Source of the DNA: Didymodactylos carnosus
Lineage: Eukaryota > Rotifera > Eurotatoria > Philodinida > Philodinidae
DNA: 64,000 nucleotides
NCBI GenBank assembly: GCA_905250885.1
Contig: CAJNOQ010000058.1
Location: 1 to 64,000, forward strand
Direction: 5' to 3'
Made by a program: the position numbers and the translations under genes. Below the pieces are notes generated by a model. The model had not been told where the DNA came from. It saw only the letters and a program-made list of their open reading frames with translations, and did no database searches. Within the stretch, counting starts at the first letter, position 1. Every line of letters begins with the position of its first letter. Of the stretch, positions 1-13,194 are shown in pieces.

Positions 1-1514
1 TATCAATATCCTCTTTTACGTTTTTAGATGTTATGAATTTTAGCTTTATATTTCTTATCGCTCAATTTTGTGTTTTCTTAATTATTTATCCACTGAAGAA
101 GGTGTATAAAACACCGAAACGTTTGGATTGAATAAATAAACTACGAGATAAAGTATACAAAATGACTTCAAATATATCGTATTGTAACTGGTTAAATATC
201 TAATAGATTACAATGCATTATTCTTTTCTATCTCATTGCAATGAGATAAGAAAATGGAACTCGGTGTAACACAACAGATATTAATGCGTTATAACGAGTT
301 AGACGATATGCAAAACGAATAATGATTTTCTCGTAAATAACATATTTCCATAAAATTCTGAGACTGCCAATCGATTCCTCTTGAAAAGTTGGTCCGGAAA
401 ACATTATTTTAGATATATCAGATATATACATTACTGACTTGAGAGTTAGGACATATCCCACAGCACACCTATTACCAGTACCATGTATAGCGTTCGTCAC
501 AGCACCTGAACAGTTAATACACTGTAATGCCATAAATTTATAACGTTATAATGTGTTAGATGTTATAGCGGTATAATGCATTAGCCTATAATGCGATAGA
601 AATTTAGTAACGCCTTGTAACGGTATACAAAATATTAACGCGTTAGTCGAATTTATAGCGTTGTAACATTATAAAATATGAGAAAGTCGTTGATAAAAAT
701 GCATTATAACACTATAATTTCAATTTTTTGTCAGCTTTTTCCACGTAACGCGTCATAATGCATTAAAGACATGTTTTTTCGAAATTTATCGCGTTGTAAC
801 ACAATAGAAAACCTTAGAACCTTTAGAAAACGCCACAATCCACATTTGTGTTATTCAGTATCCAATGTTCCAGATGCTTTTTACCTTTGTGCTTTTATGT
901 TTATATCTACCAAGCTTAAAGTTTGTCCACTATTTGTAAAAGGGTGTGGTTTTATTTACATTTTTCTCTATTTTTCCCTTTTCATGTATCATACAATGTC
1001 TACGATAGATATTAGGGATATACAGCTTTTTTAATAATATTGAGTAATGCCACTGAGTCCATGTTTTTTAAAACTAAATTCGAATAAGGGCTCCTCTTCT
1101 CTTTTTTGACGATGTATATATCGCCTGTATTTATCATGCTTGGATATTTACGCAACAATCTTAATCACGGATAGATAGAGTTAATCATGGATAAAATTAA
1201 TCGCACATGAAAGTTGATCATGATTAAGGGTTATGTTGTGTAAACATGATATATGCATTACAAGAAGAGTACAGCATACTAGAATATGGAGATATGTATG
1301 TCATTTTCATTGAGTTCTATTTTAGTTTTCACGTGAAATGTTTACATCTTTATTATTCATATCGTACCGTTACAAAAAGAGTTTTAATTTGTAATGTTTT
1401 AATTGTTTTAATTGTAAATTAAATCAAGTTTTGTAAGTTCTCATGTTGAAATGTAAAAAAGGTATCATAAAACTATTGGTTAGCAGGATCCATGTAATTT
1501 GATCTTATCATACA
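1..1514. other. AT-rich non-coding stretch with short palindromes
   Basis: No gene is supported here. Between about 180 and 760 the short motif TAATGCATTATAAC and near copies of it (TAATGCGTTATAAC, ATAACGTTATAATG) recur. A palindrome of about 30 bases is centred near 238, around CTCATTGCAATGAG. The first 150 bases hold a small hairpin near 105 (GGTGT/ACACC) and may be the tail of a retroelement. The small open frames look like chance. Confidence 0.5.
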
Positions 1515-1945
1515 AGGTGCAGGAAATGCAAAATTTCAGTAAAGAATATGTGTGTGTTATCGTTCCGGAAACATTTTTGAGGGCGAAAATTTGAAAAACT
1601 GAAATTGTTAAAACTTGAAAAAACCTAATGTTAGTAAACGAGCGCATGACTCTAATCCAGTGACTTTGGGAGCTTTGAATGTATGAATTTTTAGATTTAG
1701 CTTTTCACGTAGAATAAAAATAAAAAACTTTCAAAGCTCCCAAAATCACTGGATTAGAGCCATGCGCTCGTTTATTAACATTAGACCGTTTTTTCAAGTT
1801 TTAAAAATTTCAGTTTTTCAAATTTTCGCTCTCAAAAATGTTTTCGGAGGAATGAAACGCACATATTCTGGTTTAGCTCGACGAGCTCTATCCAACCATG
1901 TATAAATATCGCAAAAATAAATTTTGAATTTTCGGCACCTTACGA
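1515..1945. mobile_element. Palindromic MITE, family A, copy 1
   Basis: The left part, with motif ACTCTAATCCAGTGACTTTG near 1650, is repeated in reverse complement near 1745-1765. The two halves fold back on each other over most of their length. The right end reads GCGATATTTATAC-like sequence in reverse and ends near TTCGGCACCTTA. Related sequence appears at about 22,737 and 35,407. It has no coding capacity. It looks like a non-autonomous DNA element whose left end is shortened relative to the right. Confidence 0.7.
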
Positions 1946-2271
1946 TATTATTATAATATTACACAATCACCACGACTTTAGCATAGATAGTATCTAGTTT
2001 AATTATTAAAAATAAGTCTCTTGAGCGTCACACTCTGAAAGCAACAGAACATACGAGATTATTCAGCTGTCCAAGAGAAGAAAAGTTTACTTTTTTACGA
2101 ATAAGTGAGAGTCAGTTTAGAGACAAACTTTTTCATTGTTCATTGATTGGCCAGTCTGTATATACGAGGGTTCCTGTAGAACTGAAGGGCAAATGCTAGT
2201 ATTCAGACAGCAACTTTGGTCATCATCGAATTTATTTTCAAATAACGTACGTACAAACCACTGGCTAACAT

Positions 2272-4809
2272 TTAACCATTTCTTACACATTTATAAACTG
2301 TTCGCGAAGCAAACGCTCGTCGTCCTTCGTCATTTGTCATTGTGTTGTTACTGTCATGAGTATGAAAATGATATATTGTTGATGGTGAATGCGAAGTACC
2401 ACTCATTGTTACCATGTTATTTCCTCGTTGAAAATAGAAGCAACCACAACATGTATGATTGGTGGTGGTCATGGATGATGACGTTGTTTTTATTCGACAA
2501 ATGAATAGACGTTGAAGTATTTTTTGAAATGACGTACGAAATTTCGAGCAAAATATAACATAGACAATTGGATTCGATGCCGAACTGACATACACAAGTA
2601 AAAATGTACAGGCAATAAAATAGGATGATGGTATAAATGGAGTTTTTATTAGACCAGTGTCAAATAGTAGAAATACGAACACTTGAGGACTGAATGAAAT
2701 AAAATAAATGATGATTACGATAATTAACATTTTAATAACATTCCGACGTCCTCTTAAAGCATTCACTGCTATAGTGTAACTATTTTTAAAATAATGTAAA
2801 TTGGTTGAATTTGAATTACGATGATATAGGTTATTTGTCGTTTTTTGAAATAAATTGTTCTCAGAAGTCGGCGAGGACGAAACAAATGAACGATGAGATA
2901 AATGTCGTTTTAATGAATGATCAGACGAGTGTGATTGACAGTCATTATTGAGTAGTGTCATTTTTGTCATTTTTGTGTGTTGTTGATCTTTCTCGCAATC
3001 AATAGTATCATCATCATCATCATCATCTTGTGCTTCATTTCGTTTTAACTGCAATAATTTATTTGATTGTTTAGTATGTGCAGTTAAAGAAAAATTTCCT
3101 TGCAAATGTTCATCAACATTAAATAGTCGTCTCGCTATTTTTGTATAACAGTATAATTGTAATAATAATGGAATAAAATAGAATATACATGATTCAATAC
3201 TCTTGTAAATTATATATGGTATATGACTTGATGATGTTATATTAGTTGTTGTTATATTATATGTTATATTAGTCGTAGTAAATTGCAGTGAACAACTTGA
3301 ACGTGTCGAATTAGGATAATGAATAATGTCTAAATAAATAAGATTTGGTGCACAACAACAAAATGAAAATAACCATACGCCAATCATTATAAATGCAACA
3401 TGTTTTTTCTCACGAAGAAATTTTGAACGTAACGGATAGACAATACCAATAAATCTAAACAGAATAAAGATATTACTCGAAAAAATCAACATGTATGAAA
3501 GAAATTTATCATCTTCAACGATAAACAGGTATTATTATTATTATTTTTTTTTTCTACTGTTTTTACTATATTTCACTTAGAAAGCTTGCCACTCGAATGT
3601 ACATAAAAAAGAAATGAAATTTTTAAACTAAGAGCATATTCAAATATTCAATTGACTCATTGAGAAAGATGACTGTATAGATTCATATCATTATTTACGA
3701 AACATCATTACTAAGCTTTTATCTTATTTTAGAATCTTTCGTCTATCAAAAAATATTTATATTTTCATGTCTCAAATTGCTATGATACTATAATCAAGTT
3801 CTTTCCCTCATTTTTCTTCTCTCTCTTATATCTCTCATCACTATTTATGCGATAACTAATCATAGATGAGATGATAGTTTTAATGTAGATGCATACAGCC
3901 GATTCTCCAGTATGAAACCTCTCTTTTTTGAGAATTTCCATGCATCTTTGAGTTTTAATAGAGATGATACGAGGCAATGTCTTATATATAATAAACCTTC
4001 GAAGATCAGTACGTAATAGAATTTTTTTGATCTGAAGTAGAGATAGATATAGCATGACTTTTTTCATATTTTTTAATTCAGTATTGTTCATTTGAACGTC
4101 AAATCATTATACTAATATGTGGAAATTTCTCAACTATTGTTTGATTTCTTGTCAGAAACAAACTTTTTATTCAATATTTCTTAAAAAAGACAGTTTTGGA
4201 CACATACCAAAATAGATTCGAAACTTTCACATTGTTATTTTTCAAATGGATCTTTTTTTTAACCAATTTTAATAATTTTGAACTTCCGTACTTCATGAAC
4301 ATTCAATCGGAGTACATATGGAAGTACAGTGTTTCTCCTTTGATTTTAGTTCTGTTTTGATTTAGTTAGTACTCTGGTTTTTTTTTATAGCATGTCTTGT
4401 TGAACTATTTATGAATCTTAAATATGTTTTGTTACCTTTCTATTGTAACCGCACACATTGTTAACACCGATGCATATTGTGCGAGAACAAGTATCGATCG
4501 AATTAATTTACATGAAGCACGATTTAAAACCCAATTTCCTCTTGTTGATACAAATTGTATAATATCTGGTATATTAAATAGAAGAATAATCAAATCACAG
4601 CAGGCAACATGAACAATTAAACGATTTGTAAGTGATCGTCTCATACGAAAATCTAAATGGACACTTAATACCACTAAAACATTTCCAATAATGCCAACAC
4701 AGGCGATTATCAAAAATAAGCATGTTAATATAAATAACCACACAACATGATGTTGATCAGATTTGGTGAGTGATACCGTTGTATTTAATGAAGTTATTGA
4801 GATAGCCAT
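2272..4809 (-). CDS. Rhodopsin-family (class A) peptide-type GPCR
   Basis: Two coding exons, 4809-4436 and 3454-2272, join in phase to give about 518 residues. All seven membrane helices can be read: TM1 with GNVLVV, TM2 with ACCDLIIL, TM3 ending CAVTIERFIGIVYPL (an ER in place of DRY, split by the intron), TM4, TM5, TM6 with YFISFSPQVFVF, and TM7 with SNPIVYVIF (the NPxxY motif). N-glycosylation sites lie in the N-terminus and second extracellular loop. The third intracellular loop is long, polar and has an Asp run. The ATG at 4809 is chosen because an acceptor (TTTTAG) lies 29 bases upstream and the helix set is complete from there. The intron of about 980 bases is AT-rich. The family is clear; the ligand is not, though a neuropeptide is likely from the overall style. 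Confidence 0.85.
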
Positions 4810-7357
4810 TGTTACATGATACTTTTGGTTGCAGAAATCTAAAATAAGAAAAGAAAAATCGTTATAATTCCTCATCAAATAATAAGAAAGCAGAGAGACT
4901 AAAAATAAGGTTTGAACGTCTTCTTTCTAGTTCAATAAATACTTTTGCTCAAAAATTTGTCGTAGAACCAAAGTCTATTTGTTATCCTATATTTTGTTTT
5001 CTTTTCATTTTCTTTTCTTTTTCTCTCTCTCTCTCTCTCACTCTCTAGCTTAAAAAATGATTTACATTTCTAAACTCTTCTCTCCTTGTTAAATTGTTTT
5101 GTTTTCTTCTTTTCTTCTACTATTCCAGTAGTCTCAGAAGAGTTTTAGCGCAAGTGAATAGATGAGTTATAATTTCTAACAATAATTTTTAACACAAATT
5201 TTATATAAGCAAAGCGAAACGATTTGCCGTAAACTTTTAAACAAAAATAACTACATGAGATTAAATTCGTATTTCCTAGAGCATTTCATCGTCCGATAAA
5301 TCGGCTACGTCATTGTATAATCTAAATTATTTAATGAACTGTAGCAAAGTAGAATATGATAAGTAGAAATTCATATTTCAACAATTCGCCATTGTTTGAG
5401 ATGATCTTGTCAAATTTAGACTTCAGAACGATACTTGAAATCTGTAGAATGTATTGAGACTTAGTAAGAAAATAAACTTGTATAACTTAATATTCTAACT
5501 AAAGTAAATAATAATAATAATGAGATTCTTATTTTGTTGAAAAAAAATATTTATTTAATCTACTGAAAAAAGAACTGATAATGCTCTTTTCTTACTATTA
5601 CCACTAATTGCATTAACTGATCATTTTTCTTTCGTTCTTAACAGTGAGATTTAGAATTTGTCGTTCATTCTTCTTGATATTTTCTTAAATAAACTGAATA
5701 AAGATAAATAATGTACCATTAAATAAAATAGATCAATAAACTGGGATAGTAAAATTTTATTTTCTGAACAAAATATACACAATGAAATCTGGAAGTCACA
5801 TTTTGTTAATAACCATGATTTGCAGGTATTCTAACTGCACATTCTAAACTGACCAGCATTATAATTAATAATATATTATTTAAAAACCTTTTTCATATCC
5901 ATTCAATTTTACCGTATAATATACCTTATTTGAAACATTTTTGAAAAAAAAATGTCTTAAATCAGATACAATAATATTAAATTAGTTGGCATCAAGAATA
6001 TTCAGATATAAAATATATTCCTAAATGAACATATGTTTAAGAACTATGAACAATATATATTTACGGAAATTTCTCACATTTAGTTTTCTTCTAATCGTTG
6101 ATTTCAAAAAATTCAATGATAATATTTCAAAGGAAAAAACTAGCCTCATCAAACATTGTCAATTGTCAAATATAGTTTTAAGTAAAATTTGAATCTTAGT
6201 CAATTTAATTTACAGATGTTTATATAGATTAAACGATCATTTTTTTCTGTCGTAAAGTATCTTGTATATGTATCTATCTATATCTATATATTTAAATACC
6301 CAAATGACTAAAACATTTTTTTTGTTTTATCATAGAAAAAAACGTCAAGAGATAATATTTGTCACGCATAAAAAAAAAATTGATTTTCATCTTTTTTATT
6401 ATAACTGAGCATAAACACGAGATAGCTGATACTACTTCTTTATTATATTTTTGACAATAACCGTATGCAAAATAATTCTAGAAAGTTATTAAAAATATTC
6501 ATAATAGAACAAAAAGAAAAGCGAACAAGATAAGTTGGATACAATTCACACCATGACTATATGAGAATTCTTTTAGACCAACAACGATGAATAACCTTTT
6601 TAATAACATAGACATATGTAAACGATTTCCGCCCAAACGTCAAACAACATCATTTTTTCTGACTATGTCAATAAAACAACATTAGAATGTTGAGAAAAAC
6701 ATCTTTGATACGCTAGACAAGTATCTAAAAAACAAACAACACATCATTGAAGTGATGAAGTTGAAAAAGATAATTAGAAAAATATAAAAAATGTTCGATA
6801 ATACGTTTAAATTGAACGTTCACTCTCAATAATAACTTGTCATATTACTCTTTCAATTGAACATATTTCATATTATTAATCTATTTTTTATTTGAGTTAA
6901 TAAGAGAAAATAAATAAATATATTTTTGACAGACAATCTCAATTATTAGACATAATCGTCTCTCTCTCTTCTCTACAGGTTTATATCTTTTAGATGTGTT
7001 ATGTACTAATTAATTATAAAGAATCTCTTACACACATAATTTTCAGGAAAAACGCATCATATTCCCACAAGAAAATATTCAACCCATTTGTTAAAATTAG
7101 AAATTTCCCATGTGTCATTTAACATCATTTTTTTGGATGAAGAGAACGTGTCCTCCTTCTCGCATAAAATATCGCATTCATTCTGACTAGCCGTTTTAAT
7201 CTCTTCTGGTAGACAATTTTCATCACCTTGCGTACTCATAATGTGCCATTTGCTCTCTTCTAAATAATGTGCACTAATTATTTTAGTATAGAAATCATAT
7301 CCTTTCTTTAACCTAGTCTTACCTTATCTTATAGGCAGGGTTTTTCCTACAAGATAA
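4810..7357. other. Long AT-rich intergenic stretch
   Basis: Only simple AT-rich sequence is seen, with a CT microsatellite at about 5020-5045. One hydrophilic open frame on the minus strand at 7239-7057 (60 residues, starting MSTQGDENCLPEE) begins with ATG and lies downstream of an acceptor-like TTATTTAG. It has a short upstream ATG frame and no recognisable domain, so it is not called a gene. Confidence 0.5.
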
Positions 7358-7536
7358 ATGAGACATCTCCCAGCTCTATACAACCATTCTTTGCAAAGTT
7401 ATAGAATTTACAAGAGAAAAAACCCTAAATTAAGTTTCTTCTTATTTTTTCTGTAGCTTTGAGCTAACAATGAACATTTATGACTTTTCTTATAAATTCT
7501 ATAACTTTACAAAAAAAGATCGTGTAGAGCTGGAAG
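7358..7536. repeat. Small palindromic MITE-like element
   Basis: AAATGAGACATCTCCCAGCT near 7357 returns in reverse complement as AGCTGGAAGATGTCTCATTT ending near 7535. Inner parts also pair (AAAGTTATAGAATTTA with its reverse complement). Size and structure fit a short fold-back DNA element. No coding sequence. Confidence 0.6.
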
Positions 7537-10500
7537 ATGTCTCATTTTAATTAGAAATTTGCGGGCTACAATCATGCCTCATTAAGAAAGGTTCTGATTA
7601 TTTTTTAGAGTTTCTGAAAAACTAGTTTTCCAGAAAACCGCTCTCTGAAGGCCCCTGTGCAGCTACCGCTTTGATATTCGAATTCAGCATAGTTGATAAC
7701 CTATGACCCACTAGGTTTGGCTGAAAAAGCCCTGTGAAAGTTCGCGAAGTCCCCTCGTAAGTGATATTGGCACACGATTCTCAAATCTACCGTTCTGTAG
7801 ACAGACGAAGAAAATTCATTAGAATATGATATCTCAAAAAATATGTTTTACTATATGAAGCGTAACGAATCAACAGTTTTATCTTATTAAAGAATAAGCA
7901 CAATTCTGAACGTGAAAATATTAAAACTAAATCATTTTTTAAGAATACGTTTACAAAGAAAATAACAATTTCAAATACATATTTGTCTAGTTTCTTACTT
8001 GTATTTTTTTTTCTCAAATCTACCGTTCTGTTTCATTATTTCTATTAATGTATGACAATTTAAACTCATAAAAACAATGAAGCAATAATAATTTTGATTT
8101 TTAATGACAGATATATCTATGTCATAAAAATCAAAAATGTAAAAACACCCACCATGTCATTTCTTTGTATGACTTACTGACTGCTGTACTGACTACTTTA
8201 TTCAACTACTTTCTAACAAACATTCTACCCATTAAAAAAAAGAAAAGTAAATTACTTGAACTAGTTTCGAGCTCATTATTATTTAGTCATTAATCACAGT
8301 ATTTTTCTCATTTCACAAAAAATAAAGAAAAGATCCGAGATTTAAAACTGAAATTTTCTCATTTCTAAGTTGTTAATGAATATAGACATTTTTTGTTTAA
8401 AACTCTTCTTGTTTTTATATTCCATCCGTGTTTGATAATTTTAAACGATTTATTCAAGAGTCTGTTACATTATCCTGTTTTCATACACGATTACGACCTT
8501 GAGATAGAAAAGTTCATGTTTTCTGATATTCAATTAATTATTTATGTACAAAAAGCTTTTTTTTATTAAAGATCCATCCTACCTTCTTTAACAACCGTTA
8601 TCTCAAAAGAGAATTTTTAATGAAAATTGATCTTTAGAATAGACAAAATATGTACATATTTCAATAAAATATCATTATTATATCACCTATAGAATAACAA
8701 TCAGTCATCTAACTAAGCACTTCATCTTTATTTTTTCTCACTTCTATTTATTTTCTCACTTCTTGATTTTATCGTTCTGTTTTCGATTATGAGAATGGAA
8801 TGGTTATCATACATTTTTTCTTTTTTCAGAGCAGGTGCAATCGGAAACAATGCGAACCATATTTTATCTATTTATTAAGGATATGAATAGCTTAAAGCAA
8901 AAGTAATCCGTGTTGTCACCAAATAAAAGACAACAAGAAAAAAAAAGATCAGGAATCAACCAGAAAAAGAAAAATGCTAAAAGGGTTTGTTGTGATGTCT
9001 TACAGGCATGCCCATTTCTTACCGTAATTTTGATCATTTATTTATACAAATGTAATAGATTAATACAATTATGTTAAATAATTATTGCTAATGCATAATC
9101 ATTATTGGAAATGTCATCGTTACTACCTGAAAATAAATTATAATATTCTTTCAATAATATTTTACTATAAAAATAGATTTTGTTTCCATTTTAAAGACAT
9201 GTTTGTTCAAGCTCACTCTCATAAGACTAATTGTTGGTTAGACATTATACTCATATTTTTCCTCTCTTGTTCAACATATAGTTTCCAAAAAATAAAGAGA
9301 AGTATTTTTCTCTTTTCTTTTTTTTCTGAACAAAGATGAAAACTATTGACAATGCATTTTTCTTAAACTCCAAATATCGGATATAAATGACAGAATGAAT
9401 AAAAGACTTGTATCACCTTTTAATTAAACAATTCAAAATTGTAGTATCTAATCACTGAATATATTTCTTCTTATACTTACAATCTTTTCATTATAATCGT
9501 TAGCACATTACAAGAATAATCGATATATTTATATACATTGTCTCGACCAGCAACATAATGATAGAAAAGTATAAAAAATTTGAATGATACTTCAAGCGCC
9601 TTCTAAGTATTGTAACATGATTCATTGTAAATACTAGTCATGTACCCCAATTCTTTTTAACAATTATTAAAAATAAAAGTGCAGCTCAAAAGCTACTTAT
9701 TATAAATGTTTTTTGAGGATGTGGAACAGAGATGGGGGAACGTACAAAGCTTGTTCCTAGATCTTCTTAGCTGTGAAGTATTTATAAAGTATAGTGATGC
9801 AAGACTGAATACGTCTTCTAGTTTTTACTCTTCTTTAATGCGTTTATTGCTTTTACTCCTTGACAGCTATCGTGCTTGGCGTGTTTCATACAGGCAACAC
9901 AGTGGAAGAGTAAGGGGAGTAAAAGGCTGAGAGTGAAGGAGAAGGAGTAAAACAGTAAGAGGAGTGAAAGATACTAAAAGATCTAAATGTTTAACAGAAA
10001 TAAGAACGTAAAAGGAGAAGAGAGACGGGTTGTATACTGAACGCCGGATTTTAAAAATACGAAATAGATATTCTGTTACGTAAGCCAGAAAGATCTCAGA
10101 ATAAATTCTGGACAATCTTCCAACCCTCGTATGGATTTTTCCAACAGATTTTTCTGTAAAAAAACGAGGTACAACGAAGGCGAAAACAGAAACAATATTA
10201 ATGAACTCCAACCAATTCCAATTTCACTTTTTGCAAAAAGACTTTGTCATATCAAATTTAAGATTGTTGTGAACTTCTGAAAAAGCGTATTTTGTAGTGA
10301 AAAGGCTTTGACTACAATCTGACATGCTAAAAAATAATTGATAACAAATAGTTTGAGTATAATTAGTATAATAACCTCTGCAGATGCAGTGAAAAACAAT
10401 TCTAGAACTGTTACATTCCTAGTAAACATACAATTGCAATAGAGAAACATTACTTTGTACAGCCAAAAAGACTAGCATATTTGGTCACTTAAGTAGCAAT

Positions 10501-11799
10501 TTGAGAACTATAAAACAAAAGTTTATCATTTTTTTTAATTTCGACTTTGAAAAAGTGGCTATTTTTCCCCAATCTTATTGATCTTATCCATGTTTTCTTT
10601 TAATTGCCTGCACTGTTCTCGCTATATATTCTACCAAAGAAAGCATGGATGAAACAAAACAAAAAGTCATTGATATTGGTATCACTTTTTTTGATCACCA
10701 AACATTTTCTAGAGATTTATGATATTTCATCTTCTGCATTCATTCTCTGTTCAACATTCCATTTATTTAACTTGCGTCAAGTTAGTGATGAAACACGTAT
10801 TCAATCGTTAGGAAAACGAAATAGAAAAGAGCGTCTAAAAAAAGTTAGCACAGCTTTAAATTTGTGAACAGATATAAATGAAAATGTTTCACATGTTGTT
10901 TATTTTTGTTTTGTACGTTACATTTTGGTTGGGGAATAAAACCGTGAGATGGTACTTATAAGTTATGCCGTTATCTTTCTATAAATTCGGTGATCAAAAG
11001 TGCATTTCCTTCATGGACATGTTGAAATGACTTATTCTTAATTGAGATCATTATTTTTGCACTCACTCTCATTTTGCGCTTCCCGCCATATGATGTTTCT
11101 TTGATGTTACACATTTTATCAAAAAAGTGATCTCAATTAAGAAGCCTCGGTTAAAATAAAAAAGTTTTATCAAAAGATAAGTAGAAACTTGGACATTTAC
11201 AGTTTTGATCCTGGAAAAAATGCACAACTGATCCCATATACCAAAATTCTTTTGTCGGTCCCACTCACTCTCATCTCGCCGATCCCCCGCCGCATTTGAT
11301 CTTACACAAAGTTTTGTAAATTGAGGTGTAAAGTTTCTTAAAGTCAGCTAAAACCCAATCTTTAGGTCCAAAAATCTGTTCATGGAGGTAACTCAACATG
11401 CTCTACAAGACGGACAGATCTAAATCTCTTCATTATTTTTCTAATTCTGGTCTGATTTTCTGTTCTGGTTTTCTATACTGTGTCTGTCGATAAAATAGAT
11501 GGCGACAGTCGCGATTATCGCATCGAAGTTCCATGCTATGATCATGACTGTCAACCTCTTTCAAGCTTAAAGTACAAACGTTGATTTTCTAGTGCTACTT
11601 TTATAATATGTGTGCCTGCGGAAATATGAAATATCAAAGTAATATTCAACGTTTTCAAAAGTAATCGGCAGCCATTTTTACTCTTCTCCACACTTTTTCT
11701 CTTGACAAATCGATATTTAACCAATGCTAATAGCAGGTGATAACGTCTGTCAACGATTAGACAAGATGACCATTCTGCTTTTTCATCGTTTATTCTCCT
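7537..11799. other. AT-rich intergenic stretch without a recognised gene
   Basis: No conserved gene is seen. A plus-strand frame at 10,604-10,867 ends in a basic, coding-like tail (RIQSLGKRNRKERLKK) that could be the last exon of something lost or unseen, but nothing around it supports this. Around 11,050 and 11,265 the motif CACTCACTCTCAT followed by a GC-richer CCGCC block occurs twice, suggesting a duplicated repeat fragment. Confidence 0.4.
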
Positions 11800-12275
11800 A
11801 CGAAAAGACTCTGCTGTCAACTTTAAAACTGTGAATAATGACAAAAACGTTTCTAGCATCCACAGCGGAAAGGTTTCAATTCCTCAACACTTGTATCCAA
11901 ATCGATAGCCTCATATTTGGATACTTCTGTAGTGTAATCACATCCATGTCTCGTATCCCCATTTGCTGTGAGAGTACGTGAAAGTGTATAGATAATAAGA
12001 TTAAACTGCAGAAGTATCCAAATATGACTACCGGTTTGGATACAAGTTTTGAGGAATTGAAGTTTTTCAGCTGTGGCTGTTAAAAAACTTTTTGCCGTCC
12101 GATTTCTGCCCAGAATTTCTCATTTATGAAGTAGTTCATTCGACTTTATCAGAAGATTTTTATATTGTTTCGTCATACTCAAGTTTATATTTACCTTTTC
12201 ATGCTATTAGCATTAAATGCCGCATCGTCCTTATTCACAGTTTTAAAATTGGCGGCTAACTTTTTCGAAATTTTC
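11800..12275. repeat. Nested inverted repeat
   Basis: The inner arms are near 11,868-11,930 and 12,015-12,085: TATCCAAAT with TTCCTCAA-type flanks reads back in reverse complement. Outer arms share TTTAAAACTGTGAATAA (about 11,820) with TTATTCACAGTTTTAAAA (about 12,230). The two-level symmetry suggests one fold-back element, or one inserted in another. No coding content. Confidence 0.5.
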
Positions 12276-13194
12276 TTCTGAGTGTTAGTTTTACGGCTCT
12301 ATGTCATGCCTAGGAGAAAACAAGCCTGCGATTATTACGTTGAATTTGTTTATTATTTCATTTTCTCTCTTTAATATTACCGTTGCGCATATCCATTTCT
12401 TTCAAATGTTCGGATTTATAGCTTGTTCTTTCATAGAATTTTTGCTAATAAGGCGGTAAAAAGATCTCATATTTGATTACTGCATGCTTTTTTCAGAATG
12501 TGTACACTTCGCGCAGTCTGCGAAGAAAAGGATGTATCGGTAAAACCAGCGACAAAACTCATTATAATACTACGATCTTTCCGCAAGTCCAAATAAAAAC
12601 TGTTTTCGTGTTTATTTACATGCGTTTACTCGCACAGTATTTCTGTCCAAAAGACAGGCTTTTAGGATGGTAGTATAGTAAGGAGGAAACGGCACTATTT
12701 CGCCACTTCACTTCACATGAAACCTACTTCACTTCTAGTCAAGTCAATTTGTGACATTGTTATTTCATTGGATTTTGTTGATTTTTGTCTGACAGATTTA
12801 TTTATTGCACAATTCTTAGTTTTATTTACTGCATGCATGTAAGGTGGATTGGCCTTAATTAATCGCTAGCGTTTAAACTTTGCTTGTCTCCACGCAAAGC
12901 AAAAATACATCGGTTAACATGCCTGATTTATTTTCTCATCGCTATGTTCTTCGTTTCCACTTCACTAGTTCACTTCAAAATCACTTCCAGTTCACCATAA
13001 ACTCTTTTGCAGATCAAATATATCCTAATAGCAAAAAAAAACGCCGTATACTTTTTTGGAGTAAATCGCTTCTCAAGTAAAAAATATCTTTTCAATATAG
13101 GAATATCGAATATGCTGTGGTAGATTCGAATCGTATCTGTGAACAAAGATGAATCATCCACTACATTTGGTTATGTTTTTAGATTTTATTATAA

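Noticed and set aside
60-150. Hammerhead-ribozyme-like core (CTGAAGA, a short stem, then GAAAC) near the left edge
   Set aside because: An extra A breaks the expected first pair of stem II, and the outer strands pair with each other rather than forming stems I and III. Too weak without more copies.
7057-7239. Hydrophilic 60-residue minus-strand frame with an acceptor-like site upstream
   Set aside because: There is an out-of-frame ATG before it, no neighbouring exon and no known family.
9706-10211. Overlapping frames at 9.7-10.2 kb
   Set aside because: Purine- or pyrimidine-rich low-complexity sequence (GGAGTAAAA repeats), with no homology visible.
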